DNA from: Flavobacteriales bacterium UBA7468
GTDB taxonomy: Bacteria > Bacteroidota > Bacteroidia > Flavobacteriales_D > Crocinitomicaceae
Direction of reading: 5' to 3'
Length of the DNA stretch: 64,000 nucleotides
NCBI GenBank assembly: GCA_002478565.1
Contig: DLPC01000023.1
Span: 1-64,000, forward strand
Below are positions 42,123 through 50,655 of this stretch, in pieces. Position 1 is the first letter of the stretch. Every line of letters begins with the position of its first letter. The notes under the pieces are model-generated. The model worked only from the letters and a program-made list of their open reading frames with translations. It was not told the origin of the DNA and did no database searches. A program made the position numbers and the translations under genes.

Positions 42123-44204
42123 TTAGAAATCTTTTGGCAAAACTTCTTTTGGATTGACCTGAATGCTTTTAACCACGGCATTAAATGACATTTTACCCAT
42201 ATTGATAATGTATTTTTGGGCAAAAAGATAACCGTCTATGTTTTGATAATCATCGTAAGTAATAGAGGTCTCAATAGTTTGTTCACCCTCTTTGCGTACA
42301 GAGATGGTTTTGTACTTGAGGTAAGTAGCAGCGTCATAATAATCAAAACTCTCAGCTGTTCCATCGTTGGTGTAGAGTAAATAACACGCTTTATCGTCGA
42401 TGGTTTCTATTCCTTTGATTTCGAATGTCATGCCATTAAGCATATAACCTAATTCAGGGATAAATCCACTGGCTTTCATTTTTGCTGCAAGTTGTTCGGC
42501 ACTGAGGTCTTCACGGCCACCTTGCATGCTAAAATTATAGCCGCTTTTTCCATCAAAATATGATTTTTGAAGGACCATTCCTGGCATTTCCATTTTGCTG
42601 GCCTCGTTGGTAGGTGCCCAAAAATAATCTGTGCTTGTTAAGGCAAATGGCATTTGTCCGTTGCTCAATTCTGAGACCCTTACGTAGGATTTAAGCGCTT
42701 TAACTTTTTTGCCCAATTCTTTCGTATTTTTAGAGGCCGTGAGTGCCATCGCATAGCGATTGATGAGCGTTTGAGCATCGATATCTGCTGGTTTGATGTC
42801 TTTTAATTCATTGCCAAAGGCATCTAGTTTTTCAATGCGTCCGTCTGCATCAAAAGGTAAGAGCTTGGGTAAAATTTCTTCATTTCCGACTACAATAATG
42901 TGACAGTTTGTTGCTGTAAAATATTGTTGTGCCATGCGCAAAATATCTTCCTTGGTAATGGACTCCAAACGCTGTAAGTAGTTTTGGTAGTAATCTGGGG
43001 CAAGTTTGTATTTGATCGTATTGAGTGCGAAACGTGCCATAGTTTGTGGGCTTTCTAAAGAGCGTGCAAATCCACCAGCCATGTTGTTTTTGGTAAGTGC
43101 CATTTCTTCATCAGTAACAGCTGCCGCAATAATATTTGAAAATTCTTTCAAAATTTCAGTGATGGCAGAGTCCGTGACGGCATTTTTAAAATTACCACCA
43201 GCGGACATCCAAGAGCCGTTTTCGGTGATATTTAAGGAAGAATAACAGCCATAAGTGAAGGCTTTATCTTCTCTCAAATTTTGCATGAGGCGTGTCCCAA
43301 AACCACCACCACCTAAAATACCGTTAAGAACGGTGAGTGGCAGCTGGTTTTTATCACCTGTTTTGATGTCAATTGGAAACGTAACATAAACGACAGACTG
43401 AACTGCGCCAGGTTTTTTAACGAATATGACGCGATTGCCTTTGTCAAACTGACCTTTTCCTAGAGTTGCGTTGTATGCCGGGGCTCCTTGCCATGCGCCA
43501 AAATAACGGTTCACTAACGCTTCGGCTTGTACACGATTGATATCGCCTACAATTACCAAATAAGATCCTGCAGGAGAAAAGTTGGCTTTGTAATGAGCGA
43601 TGATGTCTGCACGCGTGATGTTTTTTAAACTTTCTTCGGTCATGACTTCACCATAAGGGTGACCCGGGAAATTTACTTTTTTGGTTGCGTTTTTGGCCAT
43701 TTGACCTGCATCTGCCTTGGTAGACTGCAAACCCGATAGGTTTTGCTTGCGCAAACGCTCGATTTCACTTTCTGGGAAACTTGCATTGAACAAAACATCT
43801 GTCATGAGCTCAAGCCCCTTGTCGAGGTGTTTAGTGAGGCAATTGAGGTACATTCCATCTCCACCAGCGCTGAGGTTAGCGCCAATGAAATCGATTTCGC
43901 GGTCAAGTTGATCTTTGCTGCGCGTTTGCGTACCGGTCATGAGTAACTCGCCTGTGAAATCGTCAAGACCTGCTTTGTCTGTTAATAATTTTGGGCTCGA
44001 ACCTGAACTATACTCAATGGAAACCTTTGGAATTTTGTGATTTTCGGATAAGATGACAGTGATGCCATTGGCTGTTGTGAAGACCTGAGATGCAGGAATA
44101 TTGATTTTTGGAGCCGCAGCCGCATCAGGGCGCTTCGAACGATCAATTTGTGCCTGAGCAAGTGCTGCACTTGCTAATGCGAGGGTCAGTATGATGGTTT
44201 TCAT
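42123..44204 (-). CDS. M16 family peptidase subunit without HxxEH, with C-terminal extension
   Basis: 693 residues with a signal peptide (MKTIILTLALASAALAQAQ). Two M16 domains are recognisable (about 35-250 and 255-460), with FTTANGITVILSENHKIP at the start and the substrate-binding R/Y element RLMQNLREDKAFTYGCYS. The zinc motif is replaced by DDFTGELLMTG, so this is the non-catalytic partner. A C-terminal domain of about 200 residues (about 490-693) is similar to outer-membrane-lipoprotein-sorting-type beta folds (YDAATYLKYKTISVRKEGE). It lies 5 nt after the active subunit, and the two probably form a heterodimer in the periplasm. Confidence 0.88.
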   Translation of the reverse strand: MKTIILTLALASAALAQAQIDRSKRPDAAAAPKINIPASQVFTTANGITVILSENHKIPKVSIEYSSGSSPKLLTDKAGLDDFTGELLMTGTQTRSKDQLDREIDFIGANLSAGGDGMYLNCLTKHLDKGLELMTDVLFNASFPESEIERLRKQNLSGLQSTKADAGQMAKNATKKVNFPGHPYGEVMTEESLKNITRADIIAHYKANFSPAGSYLVIVGDINRVQAEALVNRYFGAWQGAPAYNATLGKGQFDKGNRVIFVKKPGAVQSVVYVTFPIDIKTGDKNQLPLTVLNGILGGGGFGTRLMQNLREDKAFTYGCYSSLNITENGSWMSAGGNFKNAVTDSAITEILKEFSNIIAAAVTDEEMALTKNNMAGGFARSLESPQTMARFALNTIKYKLAPDYYQNYLQRLESITKEDILRMAQQYFTATNCHIIVVGNEEILPKLLPFDADGRIEKLDAFGNELKDIKPADIDAQTLINRYAMALTASKNTKELGKKVKALKSYVRVSELSNGQMPFALTSTDYFWAPTNEASKMEMPGMVLQKSYFDGKSGYNFSMQGGREDLSAEQLAAKMKASGFIPELGYMLNGMTFEIKGIETIDDKACYLLYTNDGTAESFDYYDAATYLKYKTISVRKEGEQTIETSITYDDYQNIDGYLFAQKYIINMGKMSFNAVVKSIQVNPKEVLPKDF

Positions 44205-44209
44205 TGGGC

Positions 44210-45673
44210 TTATTTTTCTTTAGGTAAATAGTAAAGGATGACGCGTGCGTCTTGATTCAAATATGTTTTGGCCACGCGTAGGATATCTTCTCGGCTCACT
44301 TTTAAGTAGTTGTCAAGCAAAGTGTTCACGCGGCTTGCGTCTCCGTAGTAAACGTGATTGTCAGCTAAGTTTTCAGCGATTCCAGCGATACTTGAGTTGC
44401 TCGATGCGATGTCATTTTCAAACTTGTTGCGTACTTTTTGGAACTCTTCCTCACTGATTAGTTCAGTTTTGACACGAGCAAGTTGTGCGTCAAAAGCATT
44501 GAGCACCGTATCCAAAGCAACTTCTTGTGGGATAATTGCGGCGAAAATACCTATACCCGCATCTTCTAGACCATAATTAAATGAGAATGCATATTGTGCC
44601 AACTCGCGTTTTTCTACTATTTCTTTGTTAATGCGCGAAGAGCTTCCTCCAGAAAGTACTTCATTCAAAAACTCAAGTGCATAAGTATCAGGGTGTGTTT
44701 GCGCAGGCATTTTATAACCAATGAAAATTCCTGGTAACTGAATGTTATCGTAGATAGTGTCTTTGATTTGTCCAATAATTGGGCTGCTGTCTTTTTGTGT
44801 ACGCTCAATAGAGCAAGGCTTTGCTAGATAGGTCGCAATTAATTTTTTTGCATCAGGTTGTGAGCTTGCTAGGAAATTCTTAGCGTCAAATTTAGATTTG
44901 TCTACTTGGTAACGTGCTTTGAAAGCATCATCGCTTAAGCTGACAAAATCACGGTACAAATTGATTGCTTGCCCTTTAGGAATGCTCCCAAAGTATTGGT
45001 CTATCCATTTTTTTGTTTGGTCAATATCGATGTCGCCAGCAATGGAGAGTGTTGCATTTGAAGGGACATAGAAGGTTTTGTAGAAATTGATGTAATCTTC
45101 TTCTTGTGCTGCATCGAGGTGTTCCATGCTGCCTATTGGTGCCCAGTTGTATGGATGGTTTATAAAAACGCGTTTGAAAATTTCTGTGAAAAAAGAACCA
45201 TAAGGTTGGTTATCAACGCGTTGTCTTTTTTCTTCTTTCACAACGCTACGTTGCGTTTCAATTCCTTTGATATCTACCTTGGCATGCAACATGCGCTCAC
45301 TTTCTAACCATAGACCGAGTTCAGTTTGGTTAGAAGGTAAAATTTCATAGTAATAGGTGCGGTCTTGGGAAGTGTTGGCGTTAAGTGTTCCACCATTTTT
45401 TTCTACAAGTTCGCTGTATTCTCCGCGACCAATGTTTGCCGACCCTTCAAATAATAGGTGCTCAAAGAAATGTGCAAAACCAGTACGGTTCGGATTTTCA
45501 TTTTTCGAGCCTACATGATAAAGTACGGATACAGCAACGATAGGGGTAGCGTGTTCTTCGTGTAAAATAACGTGCAGACCATTCGGAAGGTCATAGGCGA
45601 CGTAAGTAATTTTTTGTTGGCTCCAACTGGTCAGGGAACTGAGGAAGAGGCCGATTAAAAGGGTTTTTTTCAT
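44210..45673 (-). CDS. M16 family zinc peptidase, active subunit
   Basis: 487 residues with signal peptide (MKKTLLIGLFLSSLTSWSQ). The inverted zinc motif HFFEH (68-72) and the downstream Glu in SVVKEEKR (about 147) are intact, so it should be catalytic, unlike the neighbouring subunit. VLNEVLSGGSSSRINKEIVEKR is the M16 R/Y region. The family cleaves small unfolded peptides. A near-consensus TATCTTCG box lies 20 nt before the ATG in the short region shared with the divergent repeat-protein gene. Confidence 0.92.
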   Translation of the reverse strand: MKKTLLIGLFLSSLTSWSQQKITYVAYDLPNGLHVILHEEHATPIVAVSVLYHVGSKNENPNRTGFAHFFEHLLFEGSANIGRGEYSELVEKNGGTLNANTSQDRTYYYEILPSNQTELGLWLESERMLHAKVDIKGIETQRSVVKEEKRQRVDNQPYGSFFTEIFKRVFINHPYNWAPIGSMEHLDAAQEEDYINFYKTFYVPSNATLSIAGDIDIDQTKKWIDQYFGSIPKGQAINLYRDFVSLSDDAFKARYQVDKSKFDAKNFLASSQPDAKKLIATYLAKPCSIERTQKDSSPIIGQIKDTIYDNIQLPGIFIGYKMPAQTHPDTYALEFLNEVLSGGSSSRINKEIVEKRELAQYAFSFNYGLEDAGIGIFAAIIPQEVALDTVLNAFDAQLARVKTELISEEEFQKVRNKFENDIASSNSSIAGIAENLADNHVYYGDASRVNTLLDNYLKVSREDILRVAKTYLNQDARVILYYLPKEK

Positions 45674-45722
45674 GGCAATTTAGATAAGCAGCACGAAGAT
45701 ACGTTTATTGAAGTAAATTTGG

Positions 45723-45730
45723 TAATTTTG
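45723..45730 (+). promoter_or_regulatory. -7 element (TAATTTTG) for the nine-repeat gene
   Basis: Exact consensus. It ends 1 nt before the first ATG of an ATGATG pair and exactly 4 nt before the second, the spacing seen at five other genes in this window; the second ATG is therefore the likely start. Confidence 0.55.
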
Positions 45731-45734
45731 AATG

Positions 45735-46826
45735 ATGAGCTTTCCTCAATTTACGGGCAATCTTCTTCTGTTTTTGTCAACAACTTTGACTTACGCCCAA
45801 GGCATTGTTCCAACCCTCGACTTCAATAATTTTTTTGTTTCCTTTCAAGACGGTTATTTTCGTCCAATTGAAATACAACCAATTGTGAGTTACAAGGCAG
45901 GTGATGAAGTAGTGGCTTACATAGATACACGTGGTAACCTCAAACTTTACGATGGCAAAGAACGCATAGATGTCACCACCCTAAATGTAGACTATCAAGT
46001 TTCTGATCACCTCATGGCCTATAAAATTGCCAACGGAGTCCGGATGTGGGACGCTGGTAAATTTACGCCCCTCACCAATTTTGGTCGTGAATTCATTGTC
46101 AAAGACAGCATCATCGTCTATGAAGACACCCGTTATCAGTCCTTGAACGTTTACTGGAATCAAAAAATGGAAAGTTTGGTCACCATCACAAACGGCCTTT
46201 CCATGAACGCCTCCATCGGAGAAAACCTCGTTGTCTACAAAGACAACAGCAATACATATTTTATCTTCTGGCGAGGGCAGAAATTTGAAGTAGGAACCTA
46301 CAATGAAGAGCAGCTCAATTTTCAGCTCGGAACCGATGTCATGTGTTTCAAAGATCCCTACACACAGTCTTTTTATGTTTTTGATAGCGGGGTGTTTCAA
46401 GAAGTAGAATCTTTTCCGATCAAGCAGTATAAAGCCGGTAGAGGCTTTGTTGTTTATGAAGACATGAACGGCAACCTTTGGCATTATCAAGGTGGTCAAA
46501 AAACAGCGTTGTCAAACTTTTCATCGGAATTTTGGGATGTCAAAGATGATATCTGCATCTGGATGGAAAATTCCTATTTGTTCGCATTCAGCAACGGACA
46601 AAAAATACAAGTGGCAACTTATCGCCCGGAGGCGTATCAACTCAAAAACAATGTGCTTGTCTTTCGCAATATCATCGGAGGTGTTTCTGCATTTGTGGAT
46701 GGAAAAGTAAATGAACTTACAACGGTACAACATGCCGATTTCAATATTTTTGGCAACAAAGTTTTGGTGAAGCTACCCAACCAAACTTCTATTATTTTTA
46801 TGAATGGTAAACTCTATGCTAATTAA
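45735..46826 (+). CDS. Secreted protein made of nine ~36-residue repeats, unknown function
   Basis: 363 residues from the second ATG of ATGATG, with a signal peptide (cut near LTYAQ). The mature part is nine tandem repeats of 33-39 residues, each with a core of hydrophobic-Val-Tyr-x-Asp, a turn, a Tyr/Trp/Phe strand, x-x-Gly-(Gln/Lys) and a final hydrophobic strand: VVYKDNSNTYFIFWRGQKFE, VVYEDMNGNLWHYQGGQK and LVFRNIIGGVSAFVDGK are examples. The Tyr-equivalent positions fall at about 62, 96, 129, 168, 205, 241, 276, 310 and 346. A beta-propeller is the simplest reading. No catalytic motif. It overlaps the NlpC/P60 gene by up to 23 nt. Confidence 0.75.
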   Translation: MSFPQFTGNLLLFLSTTLTYAQGIVPTLDFNNFFVSFQDGYFRPIEIQPIVSYKAGDEVVAYIDTRGNLKLYDGKERIDVTTLNVDYQVSDHLMAYKIANGVRMWDAGKFTPLTNFGREFIVKDSIIVYEDTRYQSLNVYWNQKMESLVTITNGLSMNASIGENLVVYKDNSNTYFIFWRGQKFEVGTYNEEQLNFQLGTDVMCFKDPYTQSFYVFDSGVFQEVESFPIKQYKAGRGFVVYEDMNGNLWHYQGGQKTALSNFSSEFWDVKDDICIWMENSYLFAFSNGQKIQVATYRPEAYQLKNNVLVFRNIIGGVSAFVDGKVNELTTVQHADFNIFGNKVLVKLPNQTSIIFMNGKLYAN

Positions 46827-47712
46827 CGGCACAAGGTTCATCGTCCTCTTTTTTTTCTGTTCGTTTGCTTACCAAGTAACTGCCCAAAATATTCGATTTG
46901 ATCGTCTAGAACAATTGTTTGATCAGGGTTATTTTAAACTTGTTTACCGAAAATCCAATCAATTACTCAATGACCCGACCTATGACTACTCGCTTTTACC
47001 AAGTTATTACAAGGCCATTAGCATTTTAGAGTTGGCGCAACAAGCAAAGTGGAAAAAGCGCCATGAAACCGAGTTTGATTGGGCAATGAGCCATCTACTC
47101 GAATTAAAAAAACAACGAAAAGGGCAGCAATTGCTTCTGGCTCATCGAACCGAGTTGGAGGCACTTTACACCGATATTTCCCACCATCAGGCTGCCTTGT
47201 CTGCAACAAATGCTAAAAAGGATGTAGAAACTTGGAAACAGTTTAGCACCCTCTTCTTTGCAGATTTTAAGGTTTCGCCCGTCAACAACTATCCATTGCC
47301 AAGATATTCACAAGGTGCCCTTAGCCTTAAAAAACAACAGGCAATCGTTACAGAGGCACAAAGGCATCTTGGAGTGAGCTATTTGACAGCTGGTACTGAT
47401 CCATCTGGTTTTGATTGCAGTGGATTTACTTTTTATGTTTTTGAAAAAGAGGGAGTCGATTTACCTCGCAGGGCCGCAGATCAATACAACTTAGCTGAAA
47501 AGATTTTACCAGAAGATGCACAAATAGGTGACCTCGTTTTTTTCTCCAATGGCGGCGAAGTGAATCATGTGGGTATTTTGATCAGTGAAAAAGGAACGCC
47601 CAAACTCATGATACACGCGAGCTCGAGTATCGGTATTTCAATTGTAGATATCGAAAATTCCTCTTACTGGAAAAGCAGGGTGGCAGGTTATGGTCGTGTA
47701 CTGAAGCCTTAA
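46804..47712 (+). CDS. Exported NlpC/P60 cell-wall peptidase
   Basis: 302 residues with a signal peptide (ends near YQVTAQ). Residues 30-155 form a helical, TPR-like N-domain. Residues about 175-302 are NlpC/P60 with the complete triad: Cys205 in SGFDCSGF, His255 in EVNHVGIL and His271 in IHASSS. Such enzymes cut gamma-D-Glu-Dap or related peptidoglycan bonds. The ATG at 46804 is used for numbering; the ATG at 46816 gives an equally good signal peptide. Its start lies within the last codons of the nine-repeat gene, so translation is probably coupled and the two may act together. Confidence 0.88.
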   Translation: MVNSMLINGTRFIVLFFFCSFAYQVTAQNIRFDRLEQLFDQGYFKLVYRKSNQLLNDPTYDYSLLPSYYKAISILELAQQAKWKKRHETEFDWAMSHLLELKKQRKGQQLLLAHRTELEALYTDISHHQAALSATNAKKDVETWKQFSTLFFADFKVSPVNNYPLPRYSQGALSLKKQQAIVTEAQRHLGVSYLTAGTDPSGFDCSGFTFYVFEKEGVDLPRRAADQYNLAEKILPEDAQIGDLVFFSNGGEVNHVGILISEKGTPKLMIHASSSIGISIVDIENSSYWKSRVAGYGRVLKP

Positions 47713-47718
47713 GATCTA

Positions 47719-48243
47719 TTACTTTGTGCTCAAAATACGGAGGCTGAAAAACCATATTACACCAATGGTTTGAAGGCTCATGCCAAAATAAAGTAACTGA
47801 AGTTCAGCATTTAAAGCGGCTTTGGTTTCTAAGCCGATGGCAAAAACTGTCAAAAGACAAAATGCAATAAACCATTTGTTTTCAATGAGGCCCTTCCCGT
47901 GTTGTCTTCTCCAAAACTTACCTGCGAGAAGCACTTGAATGGCAAGTAGAGTTGGTAACAGCAATAAAAGAAGTTGGGGTGCATAGGGGTCTTGGTATTT
48001 GAAAACAAAAAAGTACAAGGCCGCTTGCAAGAAAAGAAGCACGTAAAGTGAAATTTTGCTCCAGGAAGGATCTGCCTTACTGAAGAATCCCATGACACTT
48101 ATAGCACAAATAAAAGGGAAAAGGAATAACTGTGTACCCCAATTGAGGAAGTCCCACTGCAATAAATTCCAAACGCTAAACAATGAAAGCGATGCGCAAA
48201 CCAATGCGATGGCGCCAAATATTTGAGAACTTTTTTTGATCAT
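47719..48243 (-). CDS. Six-helix membrane protein, unknown
   Basis: 174 residues with about six hydrophobic segments (10-28, 36-52, 64-80, 86-106, 124-140, 150-168) and few charged residues. I do not recognise a family. It overlaps the agmatinase-like gene by 4 nt (ATGA) and is last in the phosphoribosyltransferase-murQ-agmatinase run. Confidence 0.65.
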   Translation of the reverse strand: MIKKSSQIFGAIALVCASLSLFSVWNLLQWDFLNWGTQLFLFPFICAISVMGFFSKADPSWSKISLYVLLFLQAALYFFVFKYQDPYAPQLLLLLLPTLLAIQVLLAGKFWRRQHGKGLIENKWFIAFCLLTVFAIGLETKAALNAELQLLYFGMSLQTIGVIWFFSLRILSTK

Positions 48244-49283
48244 GCGTGCTTTCTTCTAGATAGTTCTGTTGCGCAAACCAAATGCCAGAGGGCTCTTGCG
48301 CCAACATTGGCATCCCAATCACTGTCTGCTCCAGGAGCAACTTCGTTGAGGTCAAAACCAATGATTTGGCGTCCACTTTTGACAGTCTCAAAAAATAAGT
48401 AGGCAATTTCTTGTAATTCAAAACCACCGGCCACTGGCGTTCCGGTATGCGGGCATAATTCAGGCTTTAGTCCGTCAATATCAAATGAGATATAGACTTT
48501 TTGAGGCAGCGTTGCTATGATTTTTTCACATTGTTCTGCCCAAGTAGTACCTTTATATTGTTCGTTTTTAAGCTGCCAGTCATAAAAAGTACTGACCTTT
48601 TGGTTTGCTGCTGAAAGCTGAACTTCTCTTTCTGAAACATCGCGGATACCGACTTGTGTGAGTTGAGAAAGATTTTTAAGTTCCTTCAAGGCATTAAACA
48701 TGATACTTGCATGCGATTGCTCAAACCCTTCATAGGCATCGCGTAAATCTGCGTGTGCATCAATTTGTAAAATACCATAATCGGCATATTTGGTATCCAA
48801 AGCTTGTAATAATCCGAGTGGGGTAGAGTGTTCACCACCTAAAACACACGGTATTTTTCCGGCATTCAGTAATTGCGTACAGCGCTCAAATAAGTTTTCG
48901 CGTAAAGCCTGGTGTGCATCGTTAATTGCTTCCAGCACATGGCCAAATTGTTTTTGAGCAAGCGCTTCGCCATGTTCCTCTAAGAATGAAATGTATTCAA
49001 GGCCTAGTGCACACAAGTGATCGTTGATGTCTAGCCATTCCTGCGAGACCGGTGACATATAAACCTTAGTATCATAGGCTTTATCTAGGTCTGGATGGAA
49101 AAAATCAAGCTGAGTAGAGGCATCTAATATGGCTTGAGGGCCTTTACTTGTGCCCTTGCCATAAGAAGCTGTTGCATCCCATGGAACAGGAACGATTACT
49201 AAGTTGGCTTCTTGTTCTGAATAAGGAAAGCCAAAAATATTCCCATTGGCAATCCCGACTCCATTTGGATCAAATGCGGTCAT
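48240..49283 (-). CDS. Agmatinase / arginase family ureohydrolase
   Basis: 347 residues. All metal-binding motifs of ureohydrolases are present: LGGEHSTPLGLL, IDAHADLRDAYEG and SFDIDGLKPELCPHTGTPV. The family hydrolyses guanidino groups (agmatine, arginine, formimidoylglutamate). Length and the N-terminal PVPWDATASYGKGTSKGPQAIL fit the agmatinase family of Bacteroidota; substrate is not settled by sequence. The gene starts 1 nt after the murQ stop and overlaps the next gene by 4 nt. Confidence 0.88.
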   Translation of the reverse strand: MTAFDPNGVGIANGNIFGFPYSEQEANLVIVPVPWDATASYGKGTSKGPQAILDASTQLDFFHPDLDKAYDTKVYMSPVSQEWLDINDHLCALGLEYISFLEEHGEALAQKQFGHVLEAINDAHQALRENLFERCTQLLNAGKIPCVLGGEHSTPLGLLQALDTKYADYGILQIDAHADLRDAYEGFEQSHASIMFNALKELKNLSQLTQVGIRDVSEREVQLSAANQKVSTFYDWQLKNEQYKGTTWAEQCEKIIATLPQKVYISFDIDGLKPELCPHTGTPVAGGFELQEIAYLFFETVKSGRQIIGFDLNEVAPGADSDWDANVGARALWHLVCATELSRRKHA

Positions 49284-49284
49284 G

Positions 49285-50094
49285 TTATTTGTTTTGATAG
49301 GCTTCTATTGCTTTGCGCACAGAGCCATTTTGAAGTAAGATTTCTTTGGCTGTTTCGAGGTCAAGTTGTAATTCGTTGGCAACCATTTTTGCACCGCGGT
49401 CGACAAGTTTTTCGTTGCTGAGCTGCATATCTACCATTTTATTGCCTTTGACGTGTCCAAGTTTGATCATGAGGCTAGTGGAGATCATATTGAGTACCAA
49501 TTTTTGGGCGGTACCAGATTTCATGCGCGTACTGCCAGTAACAAATTCAGGTCCAACAATTGGCGCCATGGCATATTGCGCGACTTCTGCTAATGGAGAA
49601 CCCGGATTACACGTGATTCCAGCGGTCAAGAGGCCAGCCCGTTTTGCATAATTTAAAGCACCGATTACGTATGGTGTAGTTCCTGAAGCTGCAATACCTA
49701 CAACAGTATCGAGTTCAGTTGGTTGATGCACTAAAATATCTTTCCAGCCTTGCTCCGAATCGTCTTCAGCAAATTCTACGGCTTTGCGAATGGCGTTGTC
49801 TCCACCTGCAATGAGCCCAATTACACGCCCATGTTCTACACCAAAAGTTGGCGGGCATTCGCTTGCGTCGACAATACCTAAGCGCCCACTAGTGCCTGCT
49901 CCGATATAGAAGAGCCTTCCGCCTTGTTGCATACGCTCAAAACAGGCATCGACAAATAGATTGATTTGATCGATGATTTTTTCTACGGCCCGAGGTACTT
50001 CGTGGTCTTGTTCATTGATGCCACGCAGTAATTCGAGTGTAGACATCTTATCTAAGCGCTCATATAAAGAGCTTGATTCTGTAATTCTTTCCAT
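49285..50094 (-). CDS. murQ: N-acetylmuramic acid 6-phosphate etherase MurQ
   Basis: 269 residues, slightly shorter than E. coli MurQ but with the full SIS core: IGAGTSGRLGIVDASECPPTFG containing the catalytic Glu, IAGGDNAIRKAVEFAEDD and GSTRMKSGTAQKLVLNM. MurQ splits MurNAc-6-phosphate into GlcNAc-6-phosphate and lactate during cell-wall recycling. Its ATG shares a base with the stop of the upstream phosphoribosyltransferase (TAATG). Mpl elsewhere in the window serves the peptide side of the same recycling. Confidence 0.96.
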   Translation of the reverse strand: MERITESSSLYERLDKMSTLELLRGINEQDHEVPRAVEKIIDQINLFVDACFERMQQGGRLFYIGAGTSGRLGIVDASECPPTFGVEHGRVIGLIAGGDNAIRKAVEFAEDDSEQGWKDILVHQPTELDTVVGIAASGTTPYVIGALNYAKRAGLLTAGITCNPGSPLAEVAQYAMAPIVGPEFVTGSTRMKSGTAQKLVLNMISTSLMIKLGHVKGNKMVDMQLSNEKLVDRGAKMVANELQLDLETAKEILLQNGSVRKAIEAYQNK

Positions 50095-50588
50095 TAGTAC
50101 AAAAAGACTTGTGCTGCATGATCCTTGAACTGAACGTCCACATGATTCTTAAGTGTTGTAGATAAACTGAGCCCGGCGAAATCTGTTTTGATTGGATAAC
50201 GGCGATGTTGACGGTCAATGAGCACTACAGTTTTGATTGATTTGGTGGCTTGTTCTAAGAATTTCATGAGGGCGTATTGCATGGTTTTACCACTATTAAT
50301 AACGTCATCTACCAGAACTATGTAGCCATTTTTCAGCGCTTTTTGTTCTATACTAAATGTGATAGGATCGTTCCATGGTTCGTCCTTATTTAGTTGAATT
50401 TCAAAGCAATGTATCGTCATGTCGCTATTTGCGCGAAGAATTTCACTGAGTTGTTGCGCCAGAAGATATCCATTTCCGGCAATCCCTCCGATAAAAACTT
50501 CTGTTTGATCAAAGGTAGCTTCGAGCAGTTGGTGTCCGAGGCGAACAATTTTTTGCTGAATTTGCTGGTGATCTAGGATTTGTTGCAT
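50094..50588 (-). CDS. Phosphoribosyltransferase family protein
   Basis: 164 residues with the PRPP-binding motif GYIVLVDDVINSGKTMQYAL and the phosphate loop FIGGIAGNGYLLAQ, a type I phosphoribosyltransferase fold of the Hpt/PyrR group; substrate base unknown. The start at 50588 (MQQILDHQQI) is chosen because a TATCTTTG element ends 4 nt before it; an in-frame ATG at 50609 lies upstream of that element. First gene of a four-gene run with murQ. Confidence 0.82.
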   Translation of the reverse strand: MQQILDHQQIQQKIVRLGHQLLEATFDQTEVFIGGIAGNGYLLAQQLSEILRANSDMTIHCFEIQLNKDEPWNDPITFSIEQKALKNGYIVLVDDVINSGKTMQYALMKFLEQATKSIKTVVLIDRQHRRYPIKTDFAGLSLSTTLKNHVDVQFKDHAAQVFLY

Positions 50589-50592
50589 AGAA

Positions 50593-50600
50593 CAAAGATA
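50593..50600 (-). promoter_or_regulatory. -7 element (TATCTTTG) for the phosphoribosyltransferase-murQ run
   Basis: Minus-strand TATCTTTG, exact consensus, ending 4 nt before the ATG at 50588. The upstream side runs straight into the terminator hairpin of the propeller gene, so the -33 region is inside the hairpin's T-tract. Confidence 0.6.
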
Positions 50601-50608
50601 AGCATTCA

Positions 50609-50642
50609 TAAAAAAGGCCGCTCTTGCAGCGGCCTTTTTTTC
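50609..50642 (-). terminator. Terminator after the riboswitch-controlled propeller gene
   Basis: Perfect stem GGCCGCT / AGCGGCC with a 5-nt loop, flanked by A-run and T-run on both sides, so it works in either direction. It lies 14 nt after the stop of the propeller gene and makes that gene monocistronic. Confidence 0.85.
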
Positions 50643-50655
50643 AATTAGCGTATGA

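Noticed and set aside
45981..46499. Minus-strand open frame of 172 codons opposite the nine-repeat gene
   Set aside because: The plus-strand repeats are regular at the protein level and have a signal peptide and promoter; the antisense frame has none of these.
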